This document shows, in pieces, positions 25,368 through 32,857 of a DNA stretch of 39,152 bases. The stretch comes from Blastocatellia bacterium. Its GTDB lineage: Bacteria; Acidobacteriota; Blastocatellia; Pyrinomonadales; Pyrinomonadaceae. The notes under the pieces are model-generated. The model was not told the origin of the DNA and made no database searches. It saw only the letters and a list, made by a program, of their open reading frames with translations. The translations under genes were made by a program, and so were the position numbers. Numbering within the stretch: the stretch's first letter is position 1; every line of letters starts with the position of its first letter. The DNA is taken from the NCBI GenBank assembly GCA_003487805.1, contig DNNE01000085.1:27060-66211 (forward strand), written 5' to 3'.

Positions 25368-25958
25368 ATGAACGAAAACGAATTCATCAGCGAGTTTATC
25401 GCAGAACTCGACCTTCATTTGGAGCCTTGTGTAGTTGCCCACCATAAGCCCTTACTTTACGATCTCACCGTGGACGATGACGGCGTTATCCGCATGGGCG
25501 TAACCGACACCGGTGAGCCAGTGCGAGGCCACGGCAAAGGTTTCGAGCAAGACATTCTGATTTATGAGAGTCGTGATCTGGGTACTCCGGTTAAACCTTG
25601 TGCTGTCGCCGTCGTGCCTCGTGTCGTCGCCGAAGTGAAGTTCAATAACGTGACCACCCACGATGCCATTGTTTACAGTGAGAAAGCACGTCGTATTCGG
25701 ACGGTTTATCCATATCTCCGCTATGGTTTGATTCTCGGTGGCTTTCAGACAATTCCCGGTCGTGTCTTGCGTTTAGGGCAGGGATTCGACTTCATCTTTG
25801 CTGTCTCCCACCCGTTCATTCCAAACCAAATCGATTCTGGACGTAAGGCTCTTACAGAGGAGGTACAGACATCACGCGACCTTGCTCGCATTGCTTTCGG
25901 GAGGCAGCACATTACTTCGTTTCGGCGGAGAGTTCTCCACGATGCAGGAAACGCGTGA
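25368..25958 (+). CDS. Predicted PD-(D/E)XK-fold protein
   Basis: 196 aa, no named family recognised. A nuclease-like core can be read: GFEQDILIYE (58-67, with E60 and D62), then RVVAEVKFNNVTTHDAIVYS (85-104) carrying E89-V90-K91, the ExK of PD-(D/E)XK enzymes, followed by a helix (EKARRIRTVYPYL) and a strand (YGLILGG). That strand-ExK-helix-strand order is characteristic of the fold. About 60 residues follow. It lies 60 bases after the MazF-like gene and could be a third member of the locus or an independent nuclease. The fold is inferred from motif only. Confidence 0.6.
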   Translation: MNENEFISEFIAELDLHLEPCVVAHHKPLLYDLTVDDDGVIRMGVTDTGEPVRGHGKGFEQDILIYESRDLGTPVKPCAVAVVPRVVAEVKFNNVTTHDAIVYSEKARRIRTVYPYLRYGLILGGFQTIPGRVLRLGQGFDFIFAVSHPFIPNQIDSGRKALTEEVQTSRDLARIAFGRQHITSFRRRVLHDAGNA

Positions 25959-26030
25959 TACTCGTTGGATCGGATCGCGGGCAGGGCGCGTAGTCAGTCA
26001 AGATAAGTATTCCCCCAAATCTTCATCGTC

Positions 26031-26750
26031 ATGAACCTTCACGTCGGCACCAGCGGCTACAGCTACAAAGAGTGGAAGGGCAACTTCTATCCGGAAGACC
26101 TGCCGGCAAAGGAGATGTTGTCCTATTACTCGCGGCGTCTGCCCGCTGTTGAAATCAACAACACGTTCTACCGGCTGCCGCAAGCCTCGATGATCGAGAA
26201 CTGGAAAGCGCAAGTGCCCGAGGACTTTCGTTTTTCAATTAAAGCCACCCAACGAATCACGCACATCAAGCGCTTGAACAACTGCGTGGAAGAGACGAAG
26301 TATCTGTTGGAGACTGCGGCGCTGCTCGAGCAAAGACTCGGTGTAGTTCTGTTTCAGCTGCCGCCGAACGCAAAGAAGGATGTCGATCGGTTGAAAACTT
26401 TTTTGGAGCTGCTTCCCAACGAAACGCGTGCGGCGTTCGAGTTCCGTCACGAGTCATGGCTGGACGATGAGATTCGCGAAATGCTGCGCGCGAAAGACTG
26501 CGCGCTGGTGGTTTCCGACACTGACGAGAACCCTTTGACTGAGATCATCAGCACGGCAGCGTGGGGATACCTGCGTCTGCGGCGAACGAATTATGAAAAG
26601 AAAGATCTCGTTGAGTGGATGAAGCGAGTGCAGAATGAAAAATGGAGCGACGCCTTCATCTTCTTCAAACATGAAGACGAAGGCATCGGTCCCAAACTGG
26701 CGGCACAGTTTCTGAGCATGTCAGAACCGCCTGCGGTAGCGGGCGGTTAA
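26031..26750 (+). CDS. DUF72 (YecE-like) domain protein
   Basis: 239 aa, the usual size. DUF72 proteins have a TIM-barrel-like fold; their activity is unknown. The sequence shows MNLHVGTSGYSYKEWKGNFY, followed by YYSRRLPAVEINNTFYRLP (family signatures), FRFSIKATQRITHIKRL and a C-terminal EWMKRVQNEKWSDAFIFFKH. The last nine codons (SEPPAVAGG plus stop) lie within a dispersed palindromic repeat (26721-26812), so the native C-terminus was altered by the repeat. It converges on the 181-aa signal-peptide gene. Confidence 0.92.
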   Translation: MNLHVGTSGYSYKEWKGNFYPEDLPAKEMLSYYSRRLPAVEINNTFYRLPQASMIENWKAQVPEDFRFSIKATQRITHIKRLNNCVEETKYLLETAALLEQRLGVVLFQLPPNAKKDVDRLKTFLELLPNETRAAFEFRHESWLDDEIREMLRAKDCALVVSDTDENPLTEIISTAAWGYLRLRRTNYEKKDLVEWMKRVQNEKWSDAFIFFKHEDEGIGPKLAAQFLSMSEPPAVAGG

Positions 26751-26812
26751 TCTCACGTCACTCGTATCAAGAAACGAAAGATCAACCCGCCCGCTACCGC
26801 AGGCGGTTCTGA
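26721..26812. repeat. Palindromic repeat at the end of the DUF72 gene
   Basis: TCAGAACCGCCTGCGGTAGC and the following GGGCGG (26721-26746) are answered by CCGCCCGCTACCGCAGGCGG and TTCTGA (26787-26812). The 27-base arms are nearly perfect inverted repeats around a loop of about 40 bases. It could act as a bidirectional terminator between convergent genes, but no T-tract is present. Confidence 0.75.
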
Positions 26813-26845
26813 CTGTTGCCCTCGCTCACGCGCGGGCTTCTGAAA

Positions 26846-27391
26846 CTATGGATCGCTGGTTGTTGCTTCGTCGGTTAATGCTTTACCCATTTCGTCGGGA
26901 GTCTTCATTAAGTCCGCGAGAATCTGCGGTGCTACTGTCGCCTGGACGACGGTGGCTTCGTTTTTCTCGATGGTAATTACAAGCACGTGAAAATTTTTGC
27001 CGGCGTCGCGCACATAAACGTAAGTCTGCTCTTCGTCCTTCGGTGTCAGGGTCTGGACCAGCGCAGACCATTCCGCGGCGAGCGCGGTTTGCATCGCGCT
27101 CTTAAAGCTGGCGATCTGGCCATGGGAATTAAACGTTTGGTCTTCAAAGAAGGCGACGCGAACGCTGCCGGCCTCTGCCAGTTTCTTGTACTCGCCACCC
27201 CGGATCTGCGCGGCGGTCTTTACGGCTTTCATTCCGGCGCGGGCCAGCAAAGGAATGTTCTGGTGCTTGACGTGATAGAACTGCTCGATCGCTTTCACCG
27301 CGTCGTTGAAGCCGTCGCGATCGGCGCGCGCGGAAAAGGGAAGCGCCAGCGCGAGCGCGATCATCAACGTTGTGGCGACTCTCCTGGTCAT
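26846..27391 (-). CDS. Exported DUF4252-like protein (second copy)
   Basis: 181 aa with a signal peptide (MTRRVATTLMIALALALPFSARA, cleaved near residue 23). The mature part is an alpha/beta domain, with QTYVYVRDAGKNFHVLVIT, a strand-rich stretch like the C-terminal half of DUF4252 proteins. It lies 5 bases after the clear DUF4252 gene's end region and is transcribed the same way, so it is likely the last gene of the sigma-factor operon. The family call is by resemblance and position, weaker than for its neighbour. Function unknown. Confidence 0.65.
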   Translation of the reverse strand: MTRRVATTLMIALALALPFSARADRDGFNDAVKAIEQFYHVKHQNIPLLARAGMKAVKTAAQIRGGEYKKLAEAGSVRVAFFEDQTFNSHGQIASFKSAMQTALAAEWSALVQTLTPKDEEQTYVYVRDAGKNFHVLVITIEKNEATVVQATVAPQILADLMKTPDEMGKALTDEATTSDP

Positions 27392-27396
27392 CGATC

Positions 27397-27969
27397 TTAT
27401 TTGTCGGTCTTTGGTTTTGCCGGCGGCAGATTCAGATAGGGCACGCCGAACGAACCTTCAAGCTGGCTTAGCTTTTCCAGGTTGATTGGCCCAACGATAT
27501 TGACGACGGTGAATTCTTTCGGCTCGATACTGACGACAGCTAATCCGCCAATCTGGTCGCCGATATTCAGCAGATAAACTTCTACGTTCTCGCCGTCTTT
27601 TTTGCTCTTGACGCCGACGATTTTGCTCCAGCCTCCACCGCGAAGTTGCGACAGGACTGAGTCGAGCTCGACCGGCGAATACTCGTTCTCTTTGTCGAAC
27701 GAGAAGCTCTTAACGTAAATCCCTTTGACGTTTTTGATGAGCTCGCGAATCTCGGCGTCGTCACCGGCTTTGCCAGAAAAGAGTTTCGCAGCCGTCTGCA
27801 TCAGGTGCTCGTCCAGCTTCACGTCAACCGTTTCACTGGCCCTGTTGGCAAGCAGGTCGAGCTGATCGAGCTGGAGCTTCGCGCCTTGCGCCATCGTGGT
27901 CGCAACGCCGCCGATTAAGAGCAGCAACACCGGCGCAAATTTCAAAACAGTTCGGAAGAGTATTTTCAT
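27397..27969 (-). CDS. Exported DUF4252-family protein
   Basis: 190 aa from the ATG at 27969. The signal peptide is MKILFRTVLKFAPVLLLLIG, with cleavage probably after TTMAQG. The mature part starts LQLDQLDLLANRASETVDV, and contains IKNVKGIYVKSFSFDKENEY and GGLAVVSIEPKEFTVVNIVG, which fit DUF4252 (PF14060). These proteins commonly sit with ECF sigma factors and their regulators. The start lies 7 bases after the anti-sigma-like gene's stop, showing operon linkage. Confidence 0.85.
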   Translation of the reverse strand: MKILFRTVLKFAPVLLLLIGGVATTMAQGAKLQLDQLDLLANRASETVDVKLDEHLMQTAAKLFSGKAGDDAEIRELIKNVKGIYVKSFSFDKENEYSPVELDSVLSQLRGGGWSKIVGVKSKKDGENVEVYLLNIGDQIGGLAVVSIEPKEFTVVNIVGPINLEKLSQLEGSFGVPYLNLPPAKPKTDK

Positions 27970-27976
27970 AGTTCGT

Positions 27977-28537
27977 TCATCCCATCTTATGTTGATTGCG
28001 AATTGCATTTACCTGGGGAAGGCCCTGGCTCTTGCGTTGGACCAGATTCAGCTTGGCGCTGAGAAGGCGCAACGCGACCAGTACTTGTTCTTTTTCGGCG
28101 AGCTCCTGCGGAGTCAATGCCGCCTCTCGAAGCTGAACATTCGAATGTTTGCTCGTGGCGACTAAGACCGGATTCGTTTTCGGATGTCGCGGCGGATTGG
28201 TCGCTCGCTTCACGACGGTCTCCACTGTCTGATTGTCAGGTGAAGGAACAGGAGTTTCGATTTTTGACGGCGCGATTGGTTGATCCTGCCTGATCGCCTG
28301 AATCACCGGTCCAGCCTGCGATTTCGCGAAGTGAATCCAAAGAGCAGTGGCCAGCATCGTTAGCGCAATCGCCGCGGCTATTGCGAGCGGAAGGACCATC
28401 CGGTTACTGCGAACCTTCAACGTCGTAGGAATTTCCAACGGTCGCGGCTGATATCGCAGCGTGCCGAGCAGCTCTTCCAGTTCCTGGACTTCAGCGTCCG
28501 GTGTACCGGTTCGATCCCAAAGATAATTATCGTTCAT
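27977..28537 (-). CDS. Anti-sigma-factor-like single-pass membrane protein
   Basis: 186 aa. The cytosolic N-terminus (NDNYLWDRTGTPDAEVQELE, ELLGTLRYQPRPL) is a zinc-free anti-sigma-like helical segment. One transmembrane helix (about 47-69, MVLPLAIAAAIALTMLATALW) follows, then a low-complexity external part (QDQPIAPSKIETPVPSP). It lies directly after the ECF sigma gene, the usual order for a cognate anti-sigma factor. The 51-base gap between them carries a palindromic repeat. The call is made on architecture and position. Confidence 0.75.
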   Translation of the reverse strand: MNDNYLWDRTGTPDAEVQELEELLGTLRYQPRPLEIPTTLKVRSNRMVLPLAIAAAIALTMLATALWIHFAKSQAGPVIQAIRQDQPIAPSKIETPVPSPDNQTVETVVKRATNPPRHPKTNPVLVATSKHSNVQLREAALTPQELAEKEQVLVALRLLSAKLNLVQRKSQGLPQVNAIRNQHKMG

Positions 28538-28550
28538 AGCTTTCTTTCTG

Positions 28551-28574
28551 GAGCGCGGACATCCTTGTCCGCAC
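28551..28574. repeat. GCGGACATCC palindrome, copy 1
   Basis: GAGCGCGGACATCCTTGTCC with GCAC following; an imperfect palindrome (GCGGACA/TGTCCGC). It sits between the ECF sigma and anti-sigma genes. A same-orientation copy is at 29269-29292. Confidence 0.75.
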
Positions 28575-28588
28575 GCCCTCCCTCACGG

Positions 28589-29227
28589 TCAGGCTACCGC
28601 TCCGATCTTTGCGCGCAGTAATTTCATTCCTCGATGCAGGTTCACGCGCACCGAGGCGGGCGTTAAGCCAACGCGCGATGCGATCTCAGGCCCGGTCATG
28701 CCTTCCACGAATCTGAGCACCAGCGTCTCTCGATATGCATCGGGAAGTTGCCTAATCAGATCGAGAACCTCTTTAGCCGTGCGGTTCAACGGCTTCGCGA
28801 CCGCCGTGTGTTCGTCAACTTCCACCGTGTCGCGTGACGCGCGATGAAAATCCATTGCTCGATTGCGCGCAATCATCGCGATCCATGGTCCAAATGCGGT
28901 GGGGTTGCGCAGCGTGTGCAACTTTTTCAAGGCGTGCAGAAAAATATCCTGAACCAGATCGTCAACCTCGTCGCGTGGCACGCGCGCCAACAAGACTGCG
29001 TGCACCAGCGGAGCGTACAGCTCGTACAGCCGGCCGAATCGATCATGTTCTCCGTCCAGTACCGCCCGAACCAAAGTGTGTTCGATCGGCTCGTCGATTG
29101 TCTGGGGAGAGCGGAATGCGCCTGTCATCAGTAACATCTCCGCGGTGGCTTCGGCCTCGATCATTGAAACGCCTCTGGAACCAGCTTTCGATTCCGCAAT
29201 CCTTAATTTGTTTACTGCTTCAGACAT
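28589..29227 (-). CDS. ECF-family RNA polymerase sigma factor
   Basis: 212 aa. Region 2 (about 66-130) reads LYELYAPLVHAVLLARVP, DEVDDLVQDIFLHALKKL and PWIAMIARNRAMDFHR, with the -10-recognition segment. Region 4 (about 158-207) reads LPDAYRETLVLRFVEGMTGP and a helix-turn-helix EIASRVGLTPASVRVNLHRG. There is no region 1 or 3, typical of ECF. An internal ATG at 29164 has AGAGG seven bases upstream and would remove 21 residues, so the start is not fixed. The downstream anti-sigma-like and DUF4252 genes form a likely operon. Target promoters are unknown. Confidence 0.93.
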   Translation of the reverse strand: MSEAVNKLRIAESKAGSRGVSMIEAEATAEMLLMTGAFRSPQTIDEPIEHTLVRAVLDGEHDRFGRLYELYAPLVHAVLLARVPRDEVDDLVQDIFLHALKKLHTLRNPTAFGPWIAMIARNRAMDFHRASRDTVEVDEHTAVAKPLNRTAKEVLDLIRQLPDAYRETLVLRFVEGMTGPEIASRVGLTPASVRVNLHRGMKLLRAKIGAVA

Positions 29228-29268
29228 GGCTAAGACGGGAATCGCTGAGAGAGTGTTAACAGCGCAGG

Positions 29269-29318
29269 GAGCACGGACATCCTTATCCGCACGGGCGGGC
29301 AGTAGCCCGCCGCTAAAC
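29269..29318. repeat. GCGGACATCC palindrome copy 2 joined to a copy of the 1-20 repeat
   Basis: GAGCACGGACATCCTTATCC (29269-29288) matches the palindrome at 28551. Immediately beside it, GGCGGGCAGTAGCCCGCCGC (29294-29313), followed by TAAAC, matches the window's first 20 bases. The second part supplies the stop of the CPBP gene. Confidence 0.75.
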
Positions 29319-30239
29319 GTTCCGTGGTACGTCAGCGCGAACGAATAGTTTCGCCCGCCAAATCACCACAGTAGAGATGAGTAGCGCGATGGTGCAGGCG
29401 GCGCCGCCCTCGAGGCCGTAAGCCCCGCCGGTCAGCCAATCAGGCCCGGCGTTCATCGCTTTTAATAAAGGAGCAGGGGCGAGGCGCTGAATTCCGCTGA
29501 CGGGCAAACCAAGCAAAGAAGCCTGGGCCCAGTTCCAGGACCAGTGCAGGCCGAAAGGCAGCCACAAACTGCGCGTTCGCAGATAAGCGACCGCCAGCCA
29601 AACTCCCGCCAGCGCGGTGTTAACGAACGTGAATCCTGCGACTACGTTTGGATTTTTTAAATGCGCCGCCGCGAATGGAACTGAGGTAAGCAAGACGCCA
29701 AGCCAGGCGATATTTGCGCGCGTTAATGTCTGCAACACGTAGCCGCGAAAAAGCATTTCTTCGGCTGCGGCAGCAAACAAAAAAACCAGAATTGAAACGA
29801 ACAAAGTTTCGCCGATCAACTTGAAGCCCGCCGGATCGAAACTGAAACGAGTGCCCCGCGTTATCGTCGTGAGCAGCGCCGCAAAAAAAAGCGAGGCGGC
29901 GCCAAGCGCAGAGCCGATCAGCAGATTGCGTAACCAGCCTTGATGCACTGAGCAGCCCAGGGCAGCGAATGGCAGCTCTTCGAGCAACGCCTGGCAGGCC
30001 CACCCGACCAGCAGCGCGGAAATCAAAATCGCACCGTGACCGGCAACCACGCCCCACAGTGTTCCGCCAATTTCAAGGCTTGAACGATGTAGCGCGGTGG
30101 ACAGCGCGACCAGCAACAAAACCTGCGTAACCTGAAGGCAAATAAGAAATGCGACCACAAAGATCGCGAGCCGCCAGCCGCTTCGTAAGTGGCCTTCACG
30201 ATCGATAAAGAAGTTATAAGCTTCCATTTGGGGCGTCAT
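29313..30239 (-). CDS. CPBP-family intramembrane metalloprotease
   Basis: 308 aa with about eight transmembrane helices. The glutamic-type (Abi/CAAX) motifs are present: EEMLFR (160-165), then a helix with AAHLKN (H193) and FGLHWSWNW (H232), the expected metal/catalytic positions. Bacterial members process membrane or prenylated peptides, or serve as immunity proteins in bacteriocin loci; there is no such locus here. The GTT-TAG end lies in a dispersed repeat. Substrate unknown. Next gene on that side is the divergent ntrY-like kinase. Confidence 0.9.
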   Translation of the reverse strand: MTPQMEAYNFFIDREGHLRSGWRLAIFVVAFLICLQVTQVLLLVALSTALHRSSLEIGGTLWGVVAGHGAILISALLVGWACQALLEELPFAALGCSVHQGWLRNLLIGSALGAASLFFAALLTTITRGTRFSFDPAGFKLIGETLFVSILVFLFAAAAEEMLFRGYVLQTLTRANIAWLGVLLTSVPFAAAHLKNPNVVAGFTFVNTALAGVWLAVAYLRTRSLWLPFGLHWSWNWAQASLLGLPVSGIQRLAPAPLLKAMNAGPDWLTGGAYGLEGGAACTIALLISTVVIWRAKLFVRADVPRNV

Positions 30240-30257
30240 TCTAGCATTTGCGGTTAG

Positions 30258-30350
30258 CTTTCCCTCCCTTTGGGAGAGGGATTAAGGCTGAGGGTTTAGA
30301 GCCGCCGTAAGCCCTCACCCCTGACCCTCTCCCAGAGGGAGAGGGAGAAC
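30258..30350. repeat. CCCTCTCCC-type inverted repeat element, copy 2
   Basis: CCCTCCCTTTGGGAGAGGG, then GGCTGAGGGTTTAGAGCC (left), and GTAAGCCCTCACCCCTGACC followed by CTCTCCCAGAGGGAGAGGGA (right), the same element as 23503-23652 with a much shorter centre. A second hairpin, GGAACCCGCTT and AAGCGGTTCC, follows at 30351-30380. Confidence 0.72.
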
Positions 30351-30448
30351 GGAACCCGCTTCCTTGCGGAAAGCGGTTCCGTACCAGTGTCCAACCATGC
30401 CTGTGCTAAACTTTTGCCTCAATCATTCGCACTACCGCGACATCTTCT

Positions 30449-32776
30449 GTGAGCACGAACGCCAACCAATCAGACCCGCAACGCAAGCTGCGAACCCGTC
30501 GCACCGGCGCGTGGCTGCTGGCCGGAATCGTGGCCCTCTTGCTCGCAATCATCGCCGCGCAGCAGCTTTTCAATCTTGGACCACTGATGCCATCTGAAAC
30601 AGGTTCAGACACGTTGCTGTTGTACGCGCTTTCGTCGCTTAACTTTGCGGCGTTCATGGTCTTTAGCTTCATCCTGTTGCGTAGCTTGTTGCGACTGCGA
30701 CGCGAGCGCCGCGAACGTCAGCCCGGATCGAAAATTCAAACCCGGCTGCTCGTCTATTTCATTGGGCTGAGTCTATTGCCGATCACCGCGATGGCCGCGT
30801 TCTCTTATCTCTTTCTCAATCGATCGATCGAGAAGTGGATGGGCCGCTTGCCGGAGAATGTCGTCGAGCGCGTGCGCGAGCAGCAACGTGAGAACCTGAC
30901 ATTCCAAAACGAGAAATTGCGCGAAACAGCGACCCTGTTGGCGACGACAATCAGAACCCGGCCGCAGGCCGAGTGGCAGTCAGCGCTGGACCAACTGGCC
31001 GCCACCGGAAAATTATCGGCGATCGAAATCATCTCAGACGGCGGGCAGATTCTGGCGCACAGCGAAGCCGCGATTGCCGATCCGCAGAAGCAGGAACTGC
31101 AGAGCATCCTGGCCCGCGGGCGACAGTTGGACCAGATCTCGTCAGACACGCCGCTATCGGACGGAAAAGGTTTCGATCTGACCACGGTGTCACTAGCTCC
31201 GGGAATGCGGCTGATTCTGGTGCCGCAACGACTAAGTGACACGGACGTCAACGATACGATTGCCGGTTCGCAACGCGAGTATCAGCACCTGCTTGAGCGG
31301 CAGCGAAAAGTTCGCCTGCTCGGAATGTCAACGCTTGGGTTGATGACTCTGCTGCTGTTGTTTGCGTCGACGTGGGTGGCGATTCATTTGTCGCGAGGCT
31401 TCGCCGCCCCGATTCGCTCGCTGGTCGGCGCTTCGAAAGAAGTGGCGCGGGGAAATCTTGCTCATCGAGTCGAAACGATCGCGGATGACGAGCTGGCTTT
31501 GCTCGCCGAATCCTTCAATCAGATGACGGCCGAACTTGATACGAACCGCAAGCAGCTCGAGGCCGGCGCCCAAACCTTGAAAGAAAAGAATCTGGCGCTG
31601 GAAGAGCGGCGCAATTACATCGAGACAGTTTTGGAGTCGTTGGCGACCGGAGTGGTGTCGCTCGATCGAGCGGACTGTGTCACAACTATCAACACTGCGG
31701 CGATCTCGATCTTGAAGTTGAGTGATCGCCCGCCTGCCTGGGCCACGCTGTTGAGCGTCCTCAGCGGCGAAGATCGAATCGTGCTGGAACGTTTGTTGAA
31801 ACGCGCGCGGCGCGCGGGACGCGCGGCTGAACAGAATCAATTGACTCGCGGAGTGCCCGGAAGTCCGATCCCCGTGGCCTTAACAGCGTCAGCCTTGCGC
31901 GGGACTTCAAGCGACGGACGCGGAGTCGTGCTGGTGATCGAAGACTTGTCTGAACTATTGACGGCCCAACGGGCGGCGGCCTGGAGCGAGGTCGCACGAC
32001 GCGTGGCCCACGAAATTAAGAATCCGCTGACCCCGATTCAATTGTCTGCCGAAAGGATCGCGCGCAACTTTGGTTTACAAGTCAACGGTGGCACGGCGTT
32101 GACCTCCGCCAACGGGGTCGATCCCGCGCGGAACTCGACCATGCCCACGTCAGCCTCGCCGAACGGAAACGGGGAAAACGGTTTCGGCCTGACGGCTGAG
32201 CGTCGCGAAGAACTTGCCCGGGTGGTCGAAGAATGCACCACCTCGATCACTCGCGAAGTTGCCGGTCTCAAAGCCCTGGTCGATGAGTTCGCGCGATTTG
32301 CGCGGATGCCCCCGCCGCGTTTGGAAGCTGGTGATTTGAACGATGTCATCCAACAGACCGCGGCGCTCTACGAAGAGCGGCTGAACGGAGTTGAGTTGCA
32401 ATTGCAGATCGATCCGCAGATGCCTTCAGCCCTGCTTGACGTAGAACAGATGAAGCGCGTCTTCGTGAATCTGATCGACAACGCAGTCGAGGCGATGACC
32501 GACGTTGAGGGCGAGCACCGGCTCGTAATCACCACCCGACACGATGCGACGAGGGACATGGTCCTGGCAACCGTAGAGGATTCGGGCGAGGGAATTGTGG
32601 CCGGGGATTTTAAGCGCCTGTTCCAACCCTATTTTTCCACGCGCGGCCGCGGCACGGGTTTGGGGCTCGCCATAGTCTCTCGAATCCTCACTGAGCATGG
32701 CGGGAGAGTTTATGCGGAGGCCAATGTGCCGCGTGGTGCAAGGTTTGTAATTGAATTGCCTGTAAGCAGTGCTTAG
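30449..32776 (+). CDS. NtrY-like sensor histidine kinase
   Basis: 775 aa. Two N-terminal membrane helices (about 20-40 and 54-76) and a third (about 92-110) flank an extracytoplasmic part, with a fourth (about 292-312) before a HAMP domain (HLSRGFAAPIRSLV start). A PAS-like region follows (ETVLESLATGVVSLDRADCV). The dimerisation histidine is H521 in ARRVAHEIKNPLTPIQ, then a 60-residue polar insert. ATPase motifs: VNLIDNAVEAM (N box), EDSGEGI (G1), GRGTGLGLAIV (G2). GTG start (ATG alternatives lie internally). The response regulator gene follows 81 bases later. This combination is NtrY/NtrX class. The last codons (SSA stop) abut a repeat. Confidence 0.93.
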   Translation: MSTNANQSDPQRKLRTRRTGAWLLAGIVALLLAIIAAQQLFNLGPLMPSETGSDTLLLYALSSLNFAAFMVFSFILLRSLLRLRRERRERQPGSKIQTRLLVYFIGLSLLPITAMAAFSYLFLNRSIEKWMGRLPENVVERVREQQRENLTFQNEKLRETATLLATTIRTRPQAEWQSALDQLAATGKLSAIEIISDGGQILAHSEAAIADPQKQELQSILARGRQLDQISSDTPLSDGKGFDLTTVSLAPGMRLILVPQRLSDTDVNDTIAGSQREYQHLLERQRKVRLLGMSTLGLMTLLLLFASTWVAIHLSRGFAAPIRSLVGASKEVARGNLAHRVETIADDELALLAESFNQMTAELDTNRKQLEAGAQTLKEKNLALEERRNYIETVLESLATGVVSLDRADCVTTINTAAISILKLSDRPPAWATLLSVLSGEDRIVLERLLKRARRAGRAAEQNQLTRGVPGSPIPVALTASALRGTSSDGRGVVLVIEDLSELLTAQRAAAWSEVARRVAHEIKNPLTPIQLSAERIARNFGLQVNGGTALTSANGVDPARNSTMPTSASPNGNGENGFGLTAERREELARVVEECTTSITREVAGLKALVDEFARFARMPPPRLEAGDLNDVIQQTAALYEERLNGVELQLQIDPQMPSALLDVEQMKRVFVNLIDNAVEAMTDVEGEHRLVITTRHDATRDMVLATVEDSGEGIVAGDFKRLFQPYFSTRGRGTGLGLAIVSRILTEHGGRVYAEANVPRGARFVIELPVSSA

Positions 32777-32848
32777 AGCTTAGAGGTTAGAGCTTAGAGC
32801 TTGGAGCTAACTCCTGGACTAAGCTCTAAAATCTAAGCCCTAAGCTCC
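32770..32848. repeat. AGAGCTTAG-type direct/inverted repeat between ntrY- and ntrX-like genes
   Basis: GCTTAGAGCTTAGAGGTTAG, with more AGAGCTT units after it, and a right arm containing AAGCTCTAAAATCTAAGCCC, then TAAGCTCC. The two sides are inverted copies of AGCTTAGAGCTT-type units. The ntrY-like stop codon (TAG) lies in its first unit. Confidence 0.65.
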
Positions 32849-32857
32849 GGTTGAGTG

